A stretch of 7,282 nucleotides of DNA from an uncultured Alphaproteobacteria bacterium (GTDB lineage: Bacteria; Pseudomonadota; Alphaproteobacteria; Micropepsales; Micropepsaceae), in NCBI GenBank assembly GCA_937942205.1, contig CALDFO010000059.1:1-7282 (forward strand), in the 5' to 3' direction. Positions within the stretch are counted from its first letter, which is position 1. Each line of letters opens with the position of its first letter. Under the pieces are notes generated by a model. The model was not told the DNA's origin and did not search any database. It saw only the letters and a program-made list of their open reading frames with translations. Position numbers and translations under genes: made by a program. Positions 1 through 5,662 of the stretch are shown piece after piece.

Positions 1-1272
1 CAGCGCGATGCGGTCGTTGATCAGCGGCCGCACGATCAGGCCCTCGTCCTGGCAGAACTGGCCACACATCGCGCCCACCTGCCGGGACGGCTCGAAATTG
101 CGCTTCGCGGTCTTGTCGGCCACCATCTCGATGGCGCCGATCAGGCCGACGCCGTTCGCCTCGCCCGCCAGGGGATGATCGGCCAGCGCCTTGAGCCGGG
201 CGTTGAACACGGGGGCCACCTTGCGGACATGGCCGAACACGTCGCGCCGCTCGTAGATCTCCAGCGTCTTGAGCGCCCCCGCCGCCGCCACCGGATGCGC
301 CGAATAGGTGAAGGCATGCCACAGCCCGCCGATGCGGGTGGCTTCTTCCTCGATGATCTCCACCAGTTCCGGCGACAGCAGCACGGCGCTGATCGGCACA
401 TAGGCCGAGGACAGCGCCTTGGCGATGGACATGCTGTCGGGCCGGTAGTTCATGGTCTGACAGCCGAAGGCGTTGCCGGTCCGGCCGAAGCCGCAGATCA
501 CCTCGTCGTCCACCAGCTTGATGTCGTATTTGGCCAGCACCGGGGTGATCGCCTCGAAATAGCCGCGCGGCGGCGGCATCGCCCCGCCCGCGCCCATCAC
601 CGCCTCCACGAACATGGCGGCGATGGTGTCGGGCCCCTCGCGCAGGATGGTCGTCTCCAGGTCGGCGGCCAGGCGCGCCGAATACTGCTCCTCGCTTTCA
701 CCGTCCCGCGCATTCTTCCAGTAATGCGGGCATTCCACCCGCACGGTGAAGTCGAACGGCAGGTCGAAACTCTTGTGGAAGGCATCCAGCCCGGTCAGCG
801 AGGCGCTGGCCAGGGTGACGCCATGATAGGCCCGGTCGCGGGCGATGATCTTCTTGCGGGTCTTTTCGCCGCGCGCATTGGCGGCATACCACATGAACTT
901 GATCTGGGAGTCGTTGGCTTCCGAGCCGGAGTTGGCGAAGAACACCTTGCCCACCGGCATGGGCGCGATTTCCTTCAGCTTCTCGGCCAGGGCGATGCCC
1001 GGCTCATGGCTCTTGCCGCCGAAGATATGGCCGAAAGACAGCGTCCGCATCTGCGCCGCCGCGGTTTCGGCCAGTTCCTCCTCGCCCCAGCCCAGCGCCG
1101 TGCACCACAGCCCGCTCATCGCCTCCAGATAGTCCTTGCCGTCGGCGTCATGGACAAAGACGCCCCGGCCGCCCGCGATCACGGTGGGGCCGGTTTCGCG
1201 CAGCCGCGTCAGGTTGGTGAAGGGATGCAGCAGGCTCGCCATGTCGCGCGCCTTGACATTGCTCAGGGACAT
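1..1272 (-). CDS. Class III PLP-dependent aminotransferase (omega-amino acid:pyruvate type), C-terminus cut by the window edge
   Basis: Reading the minus strand from the ATG at 1270-1272 gives 424 uninterrupted codons to the window edge; the family usually has about 450-460 residues, so only the last few tens are missing. Visible family motifs are FFANSGSEAND (111-121, cofactor phosphate cradle), the AYHGVT pair Tyr149-His150 that stacks on the PLP ring, LVDDEVICGFGRTG (253-266) with Asp256 expected to bind the pyridine nitrogen, and SIAKALSSAYVPISAV (282-297) with Lys285 as the expected Schiff-base lysine. Such cytosolic enzymes move an amino group from an omega-amino acid, polyamine or amine to a keto acid, commonly pyruvate; the substrate cannot be read from this sequence. 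AGGAAG just upstream supports the start. The gene diverges from the DUF1499 gene, and no pathway partner is visible. A long plus-strand open frame opposite it is a shadow. Confidence 0.93.
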   Translation of the reverse strand, partial: MSLSNVKARDMASLLHPFTNLTRLRETGPTVIAGGRGVFVHDADGKDYLEAMSGLWCTALGWGEEELAETAAAQMRTLSFGHIFGGKSHEPGIALAEKLKEIAPMPVGKVFFANSGSEANDSQIKFMWYAANARGEKTRKKIIARDRAYHGVTLASASLTGLDAFHKSFDLPFDFTVRVECPHYWKNARDGESEEQYSARLAADLETTILREGPDTIAAMFVEAVMGAGGAMPPPRGYFEAITPVLAKYDIKLVDDEVICGFGRTGNAFGCQTMNYRPDSMSIAKALSSAYVPISAVLLSPELVEIIEEEATRIGGLWHAFTYSAHPVAAAGALKTLEIYERRDVFGHVRKVAPVFNARLKALADHPLAGEANGVGLIGAIEMVADKTAKRNFEPSRQVGAMCGQFCQDEGLIVRPLINDRIAL

Positions 1273-1378
1273 ATCTTCCTACCCGATGATTTTGCCGGAC
1301 TTTACCCGCTTCACCCGGATTGGCGAGAGGGGCTACGCGCATGGCGTCCTTGCCTCCGGCGGAACCCGAAACTAGGTT

Positions 1379-1392
1379 GGACAAAATAGTCC
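1379..1392. promoter_or_regulatory. AT-core inverted repeat GGAC-N6-GTCC, candidate operator
   Basis: The sequence GGACAAAATAGTCC has 4-bp inverted arms around an A/T core and sits in a locally AT-rich patch (about 1370-1405) of an otherwise very GC-rich window. It lies between the divergent aminotransferase and DUF1499 genes, 15 bp before the DUF1499 start chosen here. Its shape resembles sites bound by Rrf2-family regulators (IscR/RirA-like) in alphaproteobacteria. That is a resemblance only: no regulator gene is present, and the arms are short. Confidence 0.3.
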
Positions 1393-1406
1393 GGATTTGC
1401 TTTCCC

Positions 1407-2180
1407 ATGCGTCTCCAACTGCTTGCCGCGCGGACGGCCTTCGCCGCCCTGGTTCTGGCCGTCCTGATCGCGGCCGGGGCCATCGCGGGCGTGCGCCTGG
1501 GTTATTTCGCTTTCGCCCCCACCGGCCATGCCCTGATGATCCCGGCCACACTGCTGGGGCTGGTGGCGCTGCTGGCGGCGCTGGTCTGGTTCCGCCAGGC
1601 CTTCGTCCGCAATGCCGGCGAGGGCAAGCGCATGGGCATGATCGCGCTGCTGGGTTCACTGGTTTTCCTCTATCCGCCGCTCAGCTACGCCTGGGCTGGC
1701 CTGACCAGCCCGCCCATCCACGACGCCAGCAGCAATCCCGACGATGCGCCGCATTTCGTGGCGCTGCTGAAGGAACGCCCGCCGGGCCGCGACCAGGCCG
1801 GTTTCGACGGCCAGCGCCTGATCCGCTTCCGCGGCGAGGAGATGACCGTCGCCTATGCCCTGCATGAATATTACGGCGTGACCCAGCCGCGCGCCAAGCT
1901 GATGCCGGGCAGTCCCGATCCGGTGAAGACCCTGTTCTGGCGCTGCTTCGAAACGGTGAAGGCGCTGGGCTGGACCATCGTGGACTATAGCGAGGCCGAA
2001 GGCCGCATCGAGGCCACCGCCCGCAGCTTCTGGTTCGGCGAGATTTCCGACATCGTGGTGCGGGCCCGCGCCGCCGGTGCCATCGGTGCGCGCCCCGATA
2101 TCCGCGCCGCCAGCCGCACCGTGGAATACGACCATGGCGCGAATCTGAGCCTGCTCGAAGCCTTCATGAAGCGGATCTGA
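1407..2180 (+). CDS. DUF1499 domain membrane protein
   Basis: This is a 257-residue protein of unknown biochemical role, probably in the inner membrane. Three hydrophobic segments (about 9-28, 43-62 and 76-98) are followed by a soluble domain that looks like DUF1499. The domain opens with PPIHDASSNPDDAPHF (102-117), continues with IEATARSFWFGEISDIVVR (201-219) and ends with ARPDIRAASRTVEYDHGANL (229-248), matching the family's terminal VRS-SR-x-D-G-N pattern. The start is uncertain. An ATG at 1341 has a better Shine-Dalgarno (GAGGGG, 8 nt away) and would add 22 residues. That extension, however, uses codons unusual here (AGG, ATA, ACT, TTG) and overlaps the AT-rich inverted repeat, so I prefer 1407, which itself lacks a clear Shine-Dalgarno. 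Its last 17 bp overlap the convergent metallo-hydrolase gene. Confidence 0.87.
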   Translation: MRLQLLAARTAFAALVLAVLIAAGAIAGVRLGYFAFAPTGHALMIPATLLGLVALLAALVWFRQAFVRNAGEGKRMGMIALLGSLVFLYPPLSYAWAGLTSPPIHDASSNPDDAPHFVALLKERPPGRDQAGFDGQRLIRFRGEEMTVAYALHEYYGVTQPRAKLMPGSPDPVKTLFWRCFETVKALGWTIVDYSEAEGRIEATARSFWFGEISDIVVRARAAGAIGARPDIRAASRTVEYDHGANLSLLEAFMKRI

Positions 2181-3009
2181 CCGCCACCAAATACTCCAGA
2201 TGCGCCTGCACCTGCGCCGCCGCCGCGCCGCGCAGTGTCGGGTCCAGGTCCGGATACAGGCGGGCGGCGATCGCATCGGCCGTGGTCAGGCCCGCCGCCA
2301 GCGCCGCCGCCACCTGGGCCTGGCGCCGCCGCCGGTGCGCCAGCAAGGCATCCAGCCAGGCTTGCGGATCGGTGATCGGAGAGCCGTGGGCGGGATAGAA
2401 GATGACGTCGTCGCGCGCGCGCAACCGTTCCAGGCTGGCGAGATAATCACCCATATGACCGTCGGGCGGCGCGATCACGCTGGTGGACCAGCCCATCACA
2501 TGGTCGCCGCAGAACAGCGCCCGCTCCTGGCGCAGGGCGAAACACATATGGTTGGCGGTGTGGCCGGGCGTGAACACGCAGTCCAGGGTGAAACCCTCGC
2601 CGGTCAGGATATCGCCGTCCCGCAGCGTCACATCCGGCGCGAAGGCGCGGTCGGCCCCTTCCTCCACCGCGCCGCCATCGGGACCATGCGGTCCGGCGCC
2701 ATAGGTCGGCGCCCCGCTCCACGCCTTCAGCGCCGCCGCCGCCGGGGAATGGTCGCGATGGGTATGGGTGACCAGGATATGGCTGACGCGCCGCGCGCCA
2801 ATGGCGCGCTTGAGCGCTTCCAGATGGTCGGGAAGAGCCGGCCCCGGATCGATCACCGCCACGCTGTCACCGGCTCCCACCAGATGCACGCCGGTTCCCC
2901 GGAAGGTGTAGGGCCCCGGATTGGGGGCCAGCAGCCGGGCCACGCGCGGCGACAGGGGCGTCGCCACGCCATAGACAGCCTGCAGGGAACGGTCGAATGC
3001 CAGCGCCAT
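2164..3009 (-). CDS. MBL-fold metallo-hydrolase, LACTB2/glyoxalase II-like
   Basis: This 281-residue cytosolic-looking protein has no signal peptide and carries the full metallo-beta-lactamase metal-binding set. THTHRDH provides His82, His84, Asp86 and His87; FTPGHTANH provides His150; CGDH provides Asp169; YPAHG provides His208. A two-metal, probably zinc, hydrolase centre is therefore expected. The region after the last ligand, beginning LDALLAHRRRRQAQV, resembles the small winged-helix domain that follows the fold in LACTB2-type proteins. Known relatives include thioesterases and RNA endonucleases, so the substrate is open. The start at 3009 is chosen because GGAA lies 7 nt upstream; the outermost in-frame ATG at 3021 (four residues longer) has no visible ribosome binding site. 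The gene converges on and overlaps the DUF1499 gene by 17 bp, and diverges from the 385-residue unknown. Confidence 0.92.
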   Translation of the reverse strand: MALAFDRSLQAVYGVATPLSPRVARLLAPNPGPYTFRGTGVHLVGAGDSVAVIDPGPALPDHLEALKRAIGARRVSHILVTHTHRDHSPAAAALKAWSGAPTYGAGPHGPDGGAVEEGADRAFAPDVTLRDGDILTGEGFTLDCVFTPGHTANHMCFALRQERALFCGDHVMGWSTSVIAPPDGHMGDYLASLERLRARDDVIFYPAHGSPITDPQAWLDALLAHRRRRQAQVAAALAAGLTTADAIAARLYPDLDPTLRGAAAAQVQAHLEYLVAVRSAS

Positions 3010-3152
3010 GTTCATTTCCATGGTTACCGCAGCCGCGCGGTTTGGTTAACCCTGTTTCGGGCCCCGCCCAAAACCGGTGATTGCCGCGCGCCGCATAAAG
3101 CAATCCTTAGGGGGAAACATTCCATCCTGACCGTCATATTTCTCACCAGCAT

Positions 3153-4310
3153 ATGGATTTCGACGTGGCCAATGACCGTTCCATTCGTTTCCTCAACGCC
3201 TTGGGCGGCGCCTCGACCAGCCGGGTCCTGAACCTGTTCCGCATCGCCCAGGACAATGTGGACAACCCCGAACACCTGCAGAAGCCGCTGTTCCTGTCGC
3301 CGGTGATCAACAAGGCGTTCCTGATCAAGCACCGCACCCGCACCGATGAAAGCTATCTGTTCGCCTCGCCCCGCGCGGTGACCACCAAGATTGTGGCGCC
3401 GTTCGATCCCACCGACCTGCGCGCGGGCGGCCGCGCCCTGTTCGTGGAGCAGCGCGGCTATGCCGAATCCCTGCGCCAGCTCGGCCACTACAATACCGAG
3501 ACGCTGGAGCGCGACCTGTCGGTGCTGCGCCTGCTCCATGCGGTTCCCTCGCTCGATCCGTTCCTGCTGCGCGAACATCTGCGCAACAACAAGATCGAAG
3601 TCGCGCCCAGCTATTTCTCGATCTCCCAGGGCGACCAGGAGCGGATGCACCAGTTCGTCAGCGAGGAACTGTCCAAGCTCGTCATCCTGGCGGGCGGCGG
3701 CGGCGAGGATTCCAGCAACCGGCTGGTGTCGGCGATGCTGTCCAACGAGATCGACGAAAAGCTGGAGCCGCTGCGGATGACGCTGGGCCTGACCGGCAAC
3801 GACTTCCGCGAAGGCGTGTTCAGCTGGCGCGGCTTCCTCTATTACAAATGGTCGATGGGCAAGTTCTGGCCCGACGTGATGGGCGTGCTGCGCGAGATCA
3901 ACTCCATCCAGCCCCATGGCAGCCTGATGACAGAGCAGAAAGTCTTTCTGGGCGCCGCGCGCCGCAACATCATCGAGTTGGTGCGCGACAACGGCAACCA
4001 TGTGACCAAGGCCCTGTCGGTCTATGACGCCTCGTTCCTGGACCTGGTGCAGAACCAGTCGCCCAAGACCTTCCGCGACTTCCTGCTGTCGGCGCCTTAC
4101 ATGTTCCTGGAACTGGGCGAGAAGCTGGGGGCCATCTCGCATATCGTCAGCTTCTGGCGCTACCGGTTCCCCCTCGGCTCGCGCCAGACCATCGACGGCG
4201 ACGAACTGGCCACCATCTTCCAGGACTTCTCCAGCAGCTTCGGCGAGCGGCTGAAGGAGGAATATTCGCACATCAAGAAGCCGGTCGTCATCGACGTCAC
4301 GGCGGCCTGA
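3153..4310 (+). CDS. Uncharacterised 385-residue protein
   Basis: I do not recognise this protein. It has 385 residues, no signal peptide and no obvious membrane segment, and it looks largely helical, with many amphipathic stretches and few low-complexity segments. Notable parts are ALFVEQRGYAESLRQLGHYN (95-114), LHAVPSLDPFLLREHLRNN (128-146), a glycine/acid run AGGGGEDSSN (180-189), an aromatic patch FSWRGFLYYKWSMGKFWPDV (223-242), and APYMFLELGEKLGAISHIVSFWRYRF with a basic/aromatic end (314-339). No catalytic or nucleotide-binding signature stands out. Codon use is strongly GC3-biased like its neighbours, so it is a real resident gene. The only in-frame ATG after the stop at 3108-3110 is 3153; it has no Shine-Dalgarno, so a very short or absent leader is possible. 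A 102-bp gap separates it from the SYLF gene, which appears to have its own promoter. Confidence 0.85.
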   Translation: MDFDVANDRSIRFLNALGGASTSRVLNLFRIAQDNVDNPEHLQKPLFLSPVINKAFLIKHRTRTDESYLFASPRAVTTKIVAPFDPTDLRAGGRALFVEQRGYAESLRQLGHYNTETLERDLSVLRLLHAVPSLDPFLLREHLRNNKIEVAPSYFSISQGDQERMHQFVSEELSKLVILAGGGGEDSSNRLVSAMLSNEIDEKLEPLRMTLGLTGNDFREGVFSWRGFLYYKWSMGKFWPDVMGVLREINSIQPHGSLMTEQKVFLGAARRNIIELVRDNGNHVTKALSVYDASFLDLVQNQSPKTFRDFLLSAPYMFLELGEKLGAISHIVSFWRYRFPLGSRQTIDGDELATIFQDFSSSFGERLKEEYSHIKKPVVIDVTAA

Positions 4311-4348
4311 CCTCTCCTTCCGGCGGTCAGGGGCGGCAGGCAAAGGGC

Positions 4349-4366
4349 GGCGGGAACTTTCCCGCC
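4349..4366. repeat. Inverted repeat GGCGGGA-ACTT-TCCCGCC
   Basis: Seven-bp perfect arms around a 4-nt loop lie 38 bp after the stop of the 385-residue gene. No T-run follows, so it is a poor intrinsic terminator by itself. It overlaps the -35 element of the predicted stress promoter, which makes an operator, or a chance by-product of GC-rich sequence, as likely as termination. Confidence 0.45.
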
Positions 4367-4378
4367 CGGGCCCGCGTT
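4353..4378 (+). promoter_or_regulatory. Predicted EcfG/sigmaT general-stress promoter for the SYLF gene
   Basis: GGAAC (4353-4357) and CGTT (4375-4378) are separated by exactly 17 bp. This matches the consensus GGAAC-N16/17-CGTT used by the alphaproteobacterial general stress sigma factor (EcfG, SigT in Caulobacter, RpoE2 in rhizobia). Transcription would begin a few bases past 4378, giving a leader of roughly 30 nt that includes the GGAAGGA ribosome binding site at 4399-4405. Orientation, distance and fit all agree with the downstream gene. The sigma factor and its PhyR/NepR partners are not in the window. Confidence 0.62.
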
Positions 4379-4413
4379 TCACCTGCACATATTTCCCCGG
4401 AAGGATTTTCAAC

Positions 4414-5058
4414 ATGCTGAAGCAACTCGCCAAACTGGCGTCGGCCGCGGCCTTCGCCGCCGCCGCCCTCGCCCTGCCCGCGCTGTCCTCCTCCGCCTGG
4501 GCGGACGCGGCCGGCAATGACGCCCTGCTGCGCGACGCCAACCGCACCGTGAACCATCTGCGCAGCGATCCGGCGTTCGGGGCGGCCCGCAACATGCTGC
4601 GCGACGCCCGCGCCATCTACATCGTGCCGCATCTGGTCAAGGGCGGCTTCATCTTCGGCGCCGAAGGCGGGGCGGGTGTATTGCTGCATCGCACCAAGGG
4701 CGGCTGGAGCAATCCACGCTTCTATGACATGGCGTCAGCCAGCTTCGGCCTGCAGATCGGCCTGGAGAAAGCCGAGTTGGTCTTCATCATCAACAGCGAA
4801 CGCGCCCTGCGCGGGATCGAAAAGGGCGAGGTCAAGCTGGGCGCGGGCGCGGGCCTGACCGTGGTGACCCTGTCCTCGGCGGCCGAAGGGGCCACCACCG
4901 CCCATGGCGGCGACATCGTGGTCTGGGCCTCGGGCACCGGCGCCTATGGCGGCCTGACCTTCAACGGCTCGGTCATCAAGCAGGACAAGGACGCCAACGC
5001 CATCGGCGCGGCCGGTCCGGCGGCCACCCAGTTGCGGCGCAACCTGGCCAGCTTCTAG
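4414..5058 (+). CDS. Exported SYLF (Ysc84/DUF500) lipid-binding domain protein
   Basis: This 214-residue protein has a classical Sec signal peptide: basic start MLKQLAK, an alanine-rich core, and likely cleavage after SSAWA at residue 30. The mature part is a SYLF domain. Landmarks are IYIVPHLVKGGFIFGAEGGAG (68-88), WSNPRFYDMASASFGLQIG (98-116), VFIINSERAL (123-132), KLGAGAGLTVVTLSSAAEGA (141-160) and DIVVWASGTGAYGGLTFNGS (167-186). Eukaryotic SYLF domains bind phosphoinositides; bacterial ones are periplasmic or envelope-associated and their task is poorly defined. After the domain the C-terminus is short (VIKQDKDANAIGAAGP...ASF); from memory, many bacterial relatives carry a further tyrosine-containing stretch here. 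GGAAGGA ends 8 nt before the ATG and fixes the start. A stress-sigma promoter match precedes it, suggesting an envelope role under general stress. The last codons and stop are duplicated downstream. Confidence 0.92.
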   Translation: MLKQLAKLASAAAFAAAALALPALSSSAWADAAGNDALLRDANRTVNHLRSDPAFGAARNMLRDARAIYIVPHLVKGGFIFGAEGGAGVLLHRTKGGWSNPRFYDMASASFGLQIGLEKAELVFIINSERALRGIEKGEVKLGAGAGLTVVTLSSAAEGATTAHGGDIVVWASGTGAYGGLTFNGSVIKQDKDANAIGAAGPAATQLRRNLASF

Positions 5059-5085
5059 GACTGGCCAGCTTCTAGGACTGGTCAG
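5044..5085. repeat. 17-bp tandem direct repeat (two perfect copies plus a partial third)
   Basis: CTGGCCAGCTTCTAGGA occurs at 5044-5060 and again, without a mismatch, at 5061-5077; CTGGTCAG (5078-5085) is a one-mismatch start of a third copy. The first copy encodes the last four residues (LASF) and TAG stop of the SYLF gene. Each unit begins with the 8-bp palindrome CTGGCCAG, so three palindromes or near-palindromes are spaced 17 bp apart. GGACTG-GT-CAGTCC (5075-5088) adds a further inverted repeat at the junction. Confidence 0.85.
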
Positions 5086-5105
5086 TCCCCGTCATTGGAG
5101 TAAGC

Positions 5106-5155
5106 TTCGGACGCGCGGAACCGATGGCGACAGCCATGCGATCCGCGCGCCCGAA
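5106..5155. repeat. 50-nt long-stem hairpin between the SYLF and small exported protein genes
   Basis: The arms pair with perfect register about one centre. TTCGG (5106-5110) pairs with CCGAA (5151-5155), CGCGCGGA (5112-5119) with TCCGCGCG (5142-5149), C5121 with G5140, and ATGGC (5124-5128) with GCCAT (5133-5137), around the loop GACA. That makes 19 pairs interrupted only by symmetric mismatches at 5111/5150, 5120/5141, 5122/5139 and 5123/5138. No T-run follows on the plus strand. It could terminate SYLF transcription, form a structured leader for the downstream gene, or be a dispersed palindromic repeat. Confidence 0.75.
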
Positions 5156-5163
5156 CATTTCAG

Positions 5164-5191
5164 CCAGATACTTTCAACCAGATACTTTCAG
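5164..5191. repeat. 14-bp tandem direct repeat
   Basis: CCAGATACTTTCAA (5164-5177) is followed directly by CCAGATACTTTCAG (5178-5191), differing only in the last base. It lies 17-58 bp before the ribosome binding site and start of the small exported protein, so it would be in that gene's leader or promoter. Confidence 0.8.
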
Positions 5192-5221
5192 TCAACCGGA
5201 TCCTGTCAGAAGGAAATCTCC

Positions 5222-5602
5222 ATGAAAAAGATCGTCCTGCTCACCGCCGCGGCGGCGCTGATCGCGTCGCCCGCCTTCGCCGATGTCGCCGCCCAGCTCT
5301 CCGTCGCCCAGACCCATGCCGGCATGGCCGCCAAGCAGACCGACATCAAGGCGGTGCAGATGCACCTGCATCATGCCGTGAACTGCTTGGTCGGCCCGGC
5401 GGGACCGGGCTTTGACGCCGCCGCCGGCAATCCCTGCGCCAAGGCGGGCAGCGGCGCGATCCCCGAAACCACCGACGCGGCCCAGAAGGCCAAGCTGGAA
5501 GCCGCCCTCGCCAAGGCGAAACCGGGCCTGGCCACCACCGATCTGGCCGCCGCCCAGAAGGCAGCGCAGGACACGGCCGACGCCGTGGCCGCCGCCAAGT
5601 AA
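5222..5602 (+). CDS. Small exported protein with a His/Cys cluster, unknown function
   Basis: This 126-residue protein has a clear Sec signal peptide (MKKIVLLTAAAALIASPAFA, cleavage after residue 20), leaving about 106 mature residues. The N-terminal part holds His32 and the cluster MHLHHAVNCLVGPAGPGFD (47-65) with His48, His50, His51 and Cys55, followed by Cys72 in GNPCAKAG. The two cysteines could form a periplasmic disulfide, and the histidines could bind metal or haem. That is inference; no CXXCH haem motif is present. The C-terminal half is alanine/lysine-rich and probably helical (KLEAALAKAKPGLATTDLAA onward). AGAAGGA at 5208-5214 supports the start. It follows a repeat-rich 163-bp gap and converges on trpS across a strong stem-loop. 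No named family can be assigned with certainty. Confidence 0.85.
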   Translation: MKKIVLLTAAAALIASPAFADVAAQLSVAQTHAGMAAKQTDIKAVQMHLHHAVNCLVGPAGPGFDAAAGNPCAKAGSGAIPETTDAAQKAKLEAALAKAKPGLATTDLAAAQKAAQDTADAVAAAK

Positions 5603-5625
5603 CAGCGGACGGAAAAGAACCGCCA

Positions 5626-5661
5626 CGCCTTGCTCATGCGCCATCGCGCATGGGCAAGGCG
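5626..5661. terminator. Stem-loop between convergent genes, likely bidirectional terminator
   Basis: A 15-bp stem pairs 5626-5640 with 5647-5661 around CCATCG; the only imperfection is one T/G position, which is a wobble in plus-strand RNA. It abuts the trpS stop codon and lies 23 bp past the stop of the small exported protein. Reading minus, the T-rich stretch TTCTTTT follows about 7 nt after the stem, so it best suits termination of trpS. Reading plus there is no good T-run, so service in that direction is less certain. Confidence 0.65.
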
Positions 5662-5662
5662 A

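Noticed and set aside
175..1389. 404-codon plus-strand open frame over the aminotransferase
   Set aside because: The minus strand encodes an intact class III aminotransferase with all catalytic motifs; this is its shadow, rich in R, H, G and A.
3044..3051. GGTTAACC palindrome between divergent genes as an operator or CtrA site
   Set aside because: It is only 8 bp, and the TTAA-N7-TTAA pattern of CtrA sites is not present.
3112..3140. Stress, heat-shock or sigma70 promoter before the 385-residue gene
   Set aside because: GGAAA instead of GGAAC with wrong spacing, no CTTG at the right distance from CATATT, and no good -35 element.
2200..3231. 343-codon plus-strand open frame over the metallo-hydrolase
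   Set aside because: Antisense to a gene with a complete metal-binding motif set, and it runs into the next real gene.
4349..4366. Inverted repeat as an intrinsic terminator of the 385-residue gene
   Set aside because: There is no T-run after the stem and it overlaps the predicted SYLF promoter, so I list it as a repeat rather than a terminator.
3024..4616. 530-codon minus-strand open frame opposite the 385-residue gene and the start of the SYLF gene
   Set aside because: It is antisense to two genes with clear GC3 bias and, for SYLF, clear homology. The translation shows no recognisable domain, and long antisense frames are expected in GC-rich DNA.
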